Below, piece after piece: positions 59,361-64,000 of a DNA stretch of 64,000 nt. Both the position numbers and the translations under genes were made by a program. The first letter of the stretch is position 1; every line of letters begins with the position of its first letter. The stretch lies in assembly GCF_014384985.1 (NCBI RefSeq), contig NZ_JACRSX010000004.1:107031-171030 (forward strand), in the 5' to 3' direction. The DNA is from Jutongia huaianensis. Its GTDB lineage: Bacteria; Bacillota; Clostridia; Lachnospirales; Lachnospiraceae. Under the pieces are notes generated by a model. It saw nothing but the letters and a program-made list of their open reading frames with translations, did not search any database and was not told the DNA's origin.

Positions 59361-59756
59361 GTGTTAATTAAATAATCTCTTGTTGATATATATAATCTCC
59401 AGTTGAAATCACCGGTTGCTGTGGTCAGCAGCACACTCTGGACTCGCACCATCTCTTATAGACCATAAAGGGAGTATCATTATCGTAGAACAGTCGCAAC
59501 CACGGAATCACCACAATTCCTCTTTTGCATGGATGTTATCGCTCCCGGCATCTCACATCAGGCAGATTGATCAAATGTATATTTCATCTCCATCAATTCA
59601 TCCTTACCGATCCTGGCGCATCTGCGGCACGGCGCAATGCGTAACTGTTCCCTATGTCCAGTGAAGTCATCATATTTAATTGTCGTGCTCCCCCAGAAAA
59701 AATGTTTTCCTGTGTGGACACATCTAAATTATAAATGCCTGCTTTACTCTTGCAAA
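59361..59756. other. Gap without a supportable gene; possible structured RNA or gene remnant
   Basis: This part of the 544-nt gap holds no ORF I can defend. On the minus strand a 50-codon stretch without ATG (about 59570-59720) ends at a stop and contains CRRC in APCRRCARIGKDELMEM, which could be a gene remnant. Local hairpins such as GGAAT-TGTGGTG-ATTCC and GCTG-CTGACCA-CAGC are also present. Neither reading is firm. Confidence 0.3.
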
Positions 59757-59797
59757 GAACACATATTTCGGTTATCTTCCACGATTTATCGGTGTAT
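59757..59797. repeat. Direct repeat copy 1 flanking an XRE regulator
   Basis: GAACACATATTTCGGT, a variable TATC, TTCCACGATTTATCGG, then TGTAT. It lies 45 nt beyond the end of the XRE gene at 59842-60201 and matches copy 2 at about 36 of 41 positions. Confidence 0.75.
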
Positions 59798-59841
59798 CAT
59801 TCAAAAGAAAAAGGTATTTTGATTATTTTTCAAAATACCCT

Positions 59842-60201
59842 CTACTCAGATTGAAAATCATTTCTTCCTGTTTGATCAAGTAATGCTTTTATGTAACCTT
59901 CTATACGCCCTTTCTGACGCTCAGATAATCGTCTATAATTCTTTATAATCCAAACCTCACTCCTATCTTCGAGACAAATGGTATTCTCATTATCATTAAA
60001 AAGATCTGAAGCCGGAACACCCATGCCCTTTGCTATTTTTCGTATATTACTTTCCCGCACATCATAATCTTCCTTCTGTCCCAAACTCCATAATGTGCTT
60101 TCCGGAATACCACTTCGTTTTGAAAATTCGTAGCGTGTCATACCTGTTTCCGCTAAAAATTCAAGATACTGGTTTCTAACAGATTTACTAATGGCAGACA
60201 C
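59842..60201 (-). CDS. XRE-family transcriptional regulator
   Basis: The 119-residue protein has an N-terminal helix-turn-helix (MTRYEFSKRSGIPESTLWSL) and a helical C-terminal part (LSERQKGRIEGYIKALLDQT) that may dimerise. A GTG at 60201 is chosen because GAGG lies about 9 nt upstream; upstream ATG codons in the frame lack ribosome sites. The gene is flanked by two near-identical 41-bp repeats that carry GGTGTAT or GGCGTAT, possible operators for it. It belongs to the accessory island. Confidence 0.75.
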   Translation of the reverse strand: MSAISKSVRNQYLEFLAETGMTRYEFSKRSGIPESTLWSLGQKEDYDVRESNIRKIAKGMGVPASDLFNDNENTICLEDRSEVWIIKNYRRLSERQKGRIEGYIKALLDQTGRNDFQSE

Positions 60202-60575
60202 CCCCTTTTTCCTCTGAGACAAGTATAACTTGACATAAGAAAAAGATATAGAACACATATTTCGGTGTATTTCCACGATTTATCGGCGTATTTTTTATAA
60301 AGTTCTTTGTTTTATTCAACAAATATTTTACAAAATAAAAAGAGAAAAGATGATAATTACAGTTTCGATAACCATTACTCATCTTTTCTCTCAGTTTTCC
60401 GCCAATCCCACCAAATAAGGTCGGTTTAACCATACCTAAAATAGTACAATGCACCAATTTAATAAATTGTGTTTTTTTAACTGTTTATCACATTTTCCCA
60501 TCATTTTTTACTCCAATCTGTCGTTAGTGCTGTCATACCATATCTACAAAGTATCTTTTTACCATTTTTACATTT
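60202..60575. other. Divergent intergenic region between two XRE regulators
   Basis: Holds direct-repeat copy 2 (60251-60291). An open minus-strand stretch to 60457 has no ribosome site and overlaps the XRE start, so it is not called. Very AT-rich; no RNA gene recognised. Confidence 0.5.
60251..60291. repeat. Direct repeat copy 2 upstream of the XRE regulator
   Basis: GAACACATATTTCGGT, GTAT, TTCCACGATTTATCGG, then CGTAT. It lies 50 nt upstream of the GTG start at 60201. Two TCGGYGTAT half-sites occur about 20 bp apart inside it, one of them matching the GCGTAT half-site at 59321-59352. Confidence 0.75.
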
Positions 60576-60602
60576 TATAAGTATGGCTATAACATACTTA
60601 TA
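60576..60602 (+). promoter_or_regulatory. 27-bp perfect dyad abutting the ribosome site of an XRE gene
   Basis: TATAAGTATG, 7-nt spacer GCTATAA, CATACTTATA. It ends one base before AGGAGG of the gene at 60615. It may be the operator of that regulator or an RNA hairpin limiting its translation. Confidence 0.65.
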
Positions 60603-60614
60603 GGAGGTGGCGCT

Positions 60615-60965
60615 ATGGCTCTCAACCCAAAACAGTTTGGCACTGTTATGAAAAATGCCCGTATGGATAAAAAACTCACACAAGCTGAATTGGCTGAAAT
60701 TCTTGATCTTTCATTATCATATTTGAAAGACTTGGAGCGCTTTAAGAATACTCCCAGCCTTGAGGTTTTTGCCAAAACCATACAATATTTTAATTTATCT
60801 GCTGATACTGTAATTTATCCAGATAAAAACCTGAACAACAGTACATACCAAAAATTACAAAGACATCTACTTCAATGCGATGAGAAACAGCTTAAAACTC
60901 TCCTCGCAATCGCAGAAGCTGTCCTATCAGTCGATGACACTCGCACAGACAATTCTGATATTTAA
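60615..60965 (+). CDS. XRE-family regulator of the accessory island
   Basis: The 116-residue protein has a typical XRE helix-turn-helix at residues 8-60: FGTVMKNARMDKKLTQAELA then LSLSYLKDLERFKNTPSLEV. A C-terminal helical tail of about 45 residues follows. GGAGGTGG precedes the ATG. The perfect dyad just upstream suggests autoregulation. Genes of this kind control conjugative element transfer, but no transfer genes are in the window. Confidence 0.84.
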   Translation: MALNPKQFGTVMKNARMDKKLTQAELAEILDLSLSYLKDLERFKNTPSLEVFAKTIQYFNLSADTVIYPDKNLNNSTYQKLQRHLLQCDEKQLKTLLAIAEAVLSVDDTRTDNSDI

Positions 60966-60982
60966 TTTTTGCTCTAATATTC

Positions 60983-61016
60983 AAGGTTCGTTTTGTCATA
61001 AAATGAACCTTTTCTA
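60983..61016 (+). terminator. Terminator after the plus-strand XRE gene
   Basis: AAGGTTC (60983-60989) pairs with GAACCTT (61005-61011), extended by TTTT and AAAA, and is followed by TTC and A/T-rich sequence. It lies between converging genes. Confidence 0.65.
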
Positions 61017-61358
61017 TTATTTATTCAACTGTTCAAAAATATCATTTGCCACACTATCTTTTTCAATAATTCCCATACCACACAATAAGAACAGACAATC
61101 TATATATCCCTGACAATAAGCCTGTTGAGCCTCTAGTGATGCATTATCTTCCAAGCATTCTATCCATTTCTGAATAATTCTTTGTTCGGTTTCCTTCATA
61201 TGCTTCATCCGCTCTTTTCCAATCGCCTGTATCTTTTCCAATTCATTTTTAGCATTTTTCTGTCCTGGTATCTGAATTATTGATTTTTTCGATAAATTTT
61301 CGCCACGCAATTGTTGCATAAATTTCGCCACTTGGTTCCATATCTGATCACTTTCCAT
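61017..61358 (-). CDS. Protein of unknown function, divergent to blaI
   Basis: The 113-residue soluble protein starts at an ATG (61358) with GGAGG 6 nt upstream. Its middle is a charged helical region (NAKNELEKIQAIGKERMKHM); the C-terminal half contains AQQAYCQGYIDCLFLLCGMG with three Cys. It vaguely resembles DUF6809-type small proteins of mobile elements, but I would not assign it. A well-spaced promoter lies upstream with two BlaI-type operators on and just beyond the -10, so it is probably derepressed together with blaI-blaR1. Confidence 0.7.
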   Translation of the reverse strand: MESDQIWNQVAKFMQQLRGENLSKKSIIQIPGQKNAKNELEKIQAIGKERMKHMKETEQRIIQKWIECLEDNASLEAQQAYCQGYIDCLFLLCGMGIIEKDSVANDIFEQLNK

Positions 61359-61450
61359 ATTTTCGCCTCCATTCTTGTATGTAGTATTTACATATTTAGA
61401 ATTGTTACACCACACAGTTAAAAACGGATTTTAATCACAAGGCATATTTC

Positions 61451-61462
61451 TTACGCTTGTAA
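61451..61462. promoter_or_regulatory. BlaI-type operator 1
   Basis: TTACGCTTGTAA, a dyad of TTAC and GTAA. It lies just beyond the -10 of the divergent minus-strand promoter. Confidence 0.7.
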
Positions 61463-61469
61463 TATTTTA

Positions 61470-61498
61470 ATTATTACACGCGTAAGATAAATAGTCAA
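61470..61498 (-). promoter_or_regulatory. Promoter of the divergent unknown gene
   Basis: TTGACT (61493-61498) and AATAAT (61470-61475) on the minus strand with a 17-nt spacer, back to back with the blaI promoter. Operator 2 overlaps its -10. Confidence 0.6.
61474..61485. promoter_or_regulatory. BlaI-type operator 2
   Basis: TTACACGCGTAA, a dyad overlapping the -10 of the divergent promoter and about 22 nt upstream of the blaI -35 box. Confidence 0.78.
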
Positions 61499-61506
61499 GT
61501 TTTTAT

Positions 61507-61535
61507 TTGACTTTGTATATAGTGGGCTTTATAAT
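61507..61535 (+). promoter_or_regulatory. Promoter of blaI-blaR1
   Basis: TTGACT and a perfect TATAAT with exactly 17 nt between them. Operator 3 lies just after it, in the expected transcription start region. Confidence 0.8.
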
Positions 61536-61547
61536 AAAATATGTATA

Positions 61548-61559
61548 TTACACTCGTAA
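61548..61559. promoter_or_regulatory. BlaI-type operator 3
   Basis: TTACACTCGTAA, located 12 nt after the TATAAT and a few bases before AGGAGG. BlaI bound here would block its own transcription. Confidence 0.8.
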
Positions 61560-61577
61560 GAATTAGGAGGTGTCTAC

Positions 61578-61973
61578 ATGAGTGCATTACCACAAATATC
61601 AGAAGCTGAATATGAAGTGATGAAAATTGTTTGGAAGTATGCTCCTATTAACACAAATGAGATTACTGAAAAACTTTTAGCAACATCTTCATGGAGTGCA
61701 AAAACTATACAAACCTTAATCAAACGCCTTGTTAATAAAGGAGTTCTGACCTACGAAAAAGATAGCCGGGTATTCGTTTATTCACCTTTAGTGAAAGAAT
61801 CTGATTATATTGATCAAAAAAGTAAATCTTTTTTAGAACGATATTTTCATGGGGATATCACCGCCATGTTATCCACATATATTGAAAATGACCACTTATC
61901 CGAAACAGAACTGGAAGATTTACGCTCTCTTCTTTCCAAAAAAGATCCTACAGGAGGTTCCACGCATGGATGA
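61578..61973 (+). CDS. blaI: BlaI/MecI-family repressor
   Basis: BlaI dimers repress beta-lactam resistance genes until cleaved by the protease pathway of BlaR1. The 131-residue protein has the winged helix ISEAEYEVMKIVWKYAPINT then SAKTIQTLIKRLVNKGVLTY, and a C-terminal dimerisation region (SFLERYFHGDITAMLSTYIE). AGGAGG lies upstream of the ATG. Its end overlaps the blaR1 start by 8 nt. Three dyads of TTAC-N4-GTAA upstream fit its operator type. Confidence 0.93.
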   Translation: MSALPQISEAEYEVMKIVWKYAPINTNEITEKLLATSSWSAKTIQTLIKRLVNKGVLTYEKDSRVFVYSPLVKESDYIDQKSKSFLERYFHGDITAMLSTYIENDHLSETELEDLRSLLSKKDPTGGSTHG

Positions 61974-63765
61974 ATTTATAACCCATTTTTTATTATGCAA
62001 TATTGTTATCAGTATTATTATTGGCATTTTTTTAGTATCCAAGTGGATCTTTAAAAACACTCTGACAAGCCGGATGCAGTATAATTTATGGTATTTTTTA
62101 CTTGTTCTGCTTTTAACACCATTTTTCCCAGTACAAAGTAAACAGTTTCCTGACCTTTTTTCCTGGCTCAATCATGTAATTATATCACCGGCATTTCAAA
62201 CAGATCAAAATAAAACCGTAGTCTCCCCTGCAACCCTCTCCAATTCTTCTGACTGGATGAACGAATTTACTATCTCTGTAAATTCCAGCACTCCGACAAT
62301 TATCAGAAGCATTTTGTTATGTGTATGGATTGCCGGTATGTTTGTAGTGCTCGTGTTGGTACTAAAGTCCTCACTGCAATTGCGTTCTTTAAAAAGATCC
62401 GCACTTCCTCTTCAAAATACCACTATATGCAAACTATATAAACAATGTTTATTCGAGATGAAAATCACAAGGAATATCCCCATTTATAGCACTGCTTTCC
62501 TAAAAACACCTATTATTACAGGCATTTTTAAAACCAGAATTTATATGCCAATTCATCTGATATCGGATCATCAGAAAACGGATGTGCGCTATATCTTGCT
62601 GCACGAATTACAACATTATAAACACAAAGACTCTCTTGCCAATTATCTAATGTTTCTTACAGCAATACTATATTGGTTTAATCCTATCGTCTGGTATGCG
62701 TTAAAAGAAATGCGTAATGATCGAGAGATTGCCTGCGATACTTCCGTTTTAAAAATGCTTGATGAATGCGATTATGAAAAATATGGAAATACACTGATTA
62801 ATTTTGCTGAGAAGATTTCCTCTTCTCCTTTTCCGTTTGCTGCAGGTCTTGGTGGAAATATCAAACAGATAAAACGGCGTATCATTAGCATTGCTTCTTA
62901 TAAAAATCCCTCTTTTCATAAGAAGGCAATTGGAATTATCGCCTTTATGCTGATTACTGCTGGAATTATAAGTTTTACTCCTTTTATTTCATCCTATGCT
63001 GCTATCAACGATCAATATAACTGGAATTATTCTTCAGAAAATATAACGCAGACCGATCTTTCTTCATACTTTAAGAATTATGAAGGCAGCTTTGTTTTAT
63101 TTAATTCCAATCGTGATAGCTGGACTGTGTATGACATGGAACATGCCACCCATCGTATATCTCCAGACTCCACTTATAAAATATATGATGCACTTTGGGG
63201 ATTAGAGGAAAATATTATTACACCACAAAACTCCCTACTTATATGGGATGGAAAAGACTATCCTTTTGAAGCATGGAATACTGATCTGACACTAGATTCT
63301 GCTATGGCAGCCTCTGCTAACTGGTATTTCCAGACAATAGATGAACGTCTTTCCCTTACTCGTATTCAAAATTATCTAAACAAAATTGAATATGGAAATA
63401 AGAATATAATGGGCGGATTATCTTCCTATTGGCTAGAATCCACCTTAAAAATTTCTCCTGTAGAACAAGTGGAACTTCTGAAAAAATTACAAACCAACAA
63501 TTTAGAATTCCATTCCAACAACCTTCAGGCAGTAAAGAATTCCATTCTTCTTTCATCTGTCAATGATAAGAAACTTTACGGGAAAACCGGTACCGGACGC
63601 ATAGATGACAAAGATGTGAACGGTTGGTTCGTAGGTTATATCGAAACAACAAATAATACCTGCTTTTTTGCCACCAATATCAGTGCAAATAGTGATGCTA
63701 CTGGAAATAGTGCAGCACAAATCACCATGTCTATCTTATCTGACATGAATATCTGGAGACAATAA
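61966..63765 (+). CDS. blaR1: BlaR1/MecR1-type beta-lactam sensor protease
   Basis: The 599-residue protein has four N-terminal membrane segments, then an M56 zinc protease loop with HELQH (His213) and the Glu-bearing NDREIACD, which together signal to BlaI. The extracellular C-terminal sensor is class D beta-lactamase-like: STYK (Ser402) for acylation, YGN in KIEYGNKNIMG, and KTG (Lys540) in YGKTGTGR. All key residues are intact. AGGAGG is 8 nt before the ATG at 61966. No beta-lactamase or PBP gene follows before the window ends, so the output gene must lie elsewhere or be the divergent gene. Confidence 0.93.
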   Translation: MDEFITHFLLCNIVISIIIGIFLVSKWIFKNTLTSRMQYNLWYFLLVLLLTPFFPVQSKQFPDLFSWLNHVIISPAFQTDQNKTVVSPATLSNSSDWMNEFTISVNSSTPTIIRSILLCVWIAGMFVVLVLVLKSSLQLRSLKRSALPLQNTTICKLYKQCLFEMKITRNIPIYSTAFLKTPIITGIFKTRIYMPIHLISDHQKTDVRYILLHELQHYKHKDSLANYLMFLTAILYWFNPIVWYALKEMRNDREIACDTSVLKMLDECDYEKYGNTLINFAEKISSSPFPFAAGLGGNIKQIKRRIISIASYKNPSFHKKAIGIIAFMLITAGIISFTPFISSYAAINDQYNWNYSSENITQTDLSSYFKNYEGSFVLFNSNRDSWTVYDMEHATHRISPDSTYKIYDALWGLEENIITPQNSLLIWDGKDYPFEAWNTDLTLDSAMAASANWYFQTIDERLSLTRIQNYLNKIEYGNKNIMGGLSSYWLESTLKISPVEQVELLKKLQTNNLEFHSNNLQAVKNSILLSSVNDKKLYGKTGTGRIDDKDVNGWFVGYIETTNNTCFFATNISANSDATGNSAAQITMSILSDMNIWRQ

Positions 63766-63790
63766 AAATTTCACATGTCTTTTAATTATC

Positions 63791-63846
63791 AAAGAGATTG
63801 GATAAACATACATTATAATTCTTTACCCAATCTCTTTATTTTTTCC
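63791..63846 (+). terminator. Terminator after blaR1
   Basis: AAAGAGATTGG (63791-63801) pairs with CCAATCTCTTT (63827-63837) over 11 bp and is followed by ATTTTTTTCC. It closes the blaI-blaR1 unit 25 nt after the stop. Confidence 0.88.
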
Positions 63847-64000
63847 TTATTCCGTGAAACTTACCATAGTGTTACATCCCTTTTTTTTCAGCAATAATAC
63901 CTGCTGGAAACTGATTTTCGCAATACATTTTATTTCACCCACTAGGTTAAACAAAATTTTGTTTTTTTACTGTATCATCATGCATTATCCTGTATAATGA
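63847..64000. other. Right edge, no gene seen
   Basis: AT-rich sequence with a small AAACAAAATTTTGTTT dyad. No ORF, RNA gene or att site recognised. Confidence 0.6.

Noticed and set aside
59400..59460. Group II intron 5' end suggested by GGTGCGAG
   Set aside because: Only a short match; no intron domain V or reverse transcriptase is present nearby.
59416..59664. 82-codon plus-strand frame in the accessory island gap
   Set aside because: No ribosome site, no recognisable family and composition unlike neighbours.
60188..60457. 89-codon minus-strand frame upstream of the XRE gene
   Set aside because: Begins at GTG without a ribosome site, overlaps the XRE start and includes the direct repeat; not supportable.

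Overview
The window looks like a chromosomal segment of a gut-type Lachnospiraceae (Clostridia, Firmicutes), something Blautia- or Mediterraneibacter-like. Supporting this are PolC downstream of IspG, the rpmE-DUF1385-prmC-prfA order, strong AGGAGG-type ribosome binding sites, families such as DUF4364 and DUF5721, a tyrosyl T-box leader and a Gram-positive type IV pilus locus. This placement is an inference from gene content; no marker gene such as 16S rRNA is present. Most genes lie on the minus strand.

Layout. (1) 1-9.6 kb: a housekeeping minus-strand run pyrH-frr-uppS-cdsA-dxr-rseP-ispG-polC (translation, isoprenoid and phospholipid precursors, replication), preceded by a bactofilin and a polysaccharide deacetylase. 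(2) 9.6-15.3 kb: a promoter-led run of a 63-residue orphan protein, a MarR regulator, a cytoplasmic BspA-type leucine-rich-repeat protein, a DUF2201/VWA protein and a MoxR AAA+ ATPase, with a double-VanZ membrane protein upstream. (3) 15.4-19.3 kb: a very large secreted GH2 beta-galactosidase-like enzyme. (4) 19.6-26.4 kb: rho, rpmE, a DUF1385 protein with a charged repeat tail, prmC, prfA and a Nudix hydrolase. (5) 26.6-29.4 kb, plus strand: malic enzyme, a TIGR01212 radical SAM protein and a DUF4364 protein, translationally coupled. (6) 29.5-31.1 kb: tyrS under a T-box. (7) 31.1-50.2 kb: a type IV pilus locus with at least two promoters (pilB-pilT; then pilC-pilin-pilD-pilMN-pilO-pseudopilins-giant DUF5057-like protein). 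(8) 50.2-57.4 kb: DUF5721, a Cys-rich mini-protein, a GH13/isoamylase-like protein lacking its catalytic residues, an ABC-F ATPase, lgt, a 168-bp fully foldable intergenic element, and ychF. (9) 57.5-64 kb: an AT-richer accessory island with a Tn916-type integrase and excisionase, several small HTH regulators with repeated operator-like sites, and a BlaI/BlaR1 beta-lactam sensing pair with three BlaI-type operators that also face a divergent gene of unknown function.

How the parts work together. The first block couples translation factors to MEP-pathway isoprenoid synthesis (Dxr, IspG), undecaprenyl carrier synthesis (UppS), CDP-diacylglycerol synthesis (CdsA) and membrane proteolysis (RseP). 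The pilus block encodes all cytoplasmic and membrane parts expected of a Gram-positive type IV pilus: extension and retraction ATPases, platform, peptidase, a fused PilM-PilN, PilO, major pilin, three pseudopilins, a PilX-like giant and a 1771-residue secreted protein that may be the tip or adhesin.

The candidates for something undescribed are the sORF-MarR-LRR-VWA-MoxR module, the 168-bp junction element beside ychF, the GH13 pseudoenzyme, and the unknown BlaI-regulated gene.
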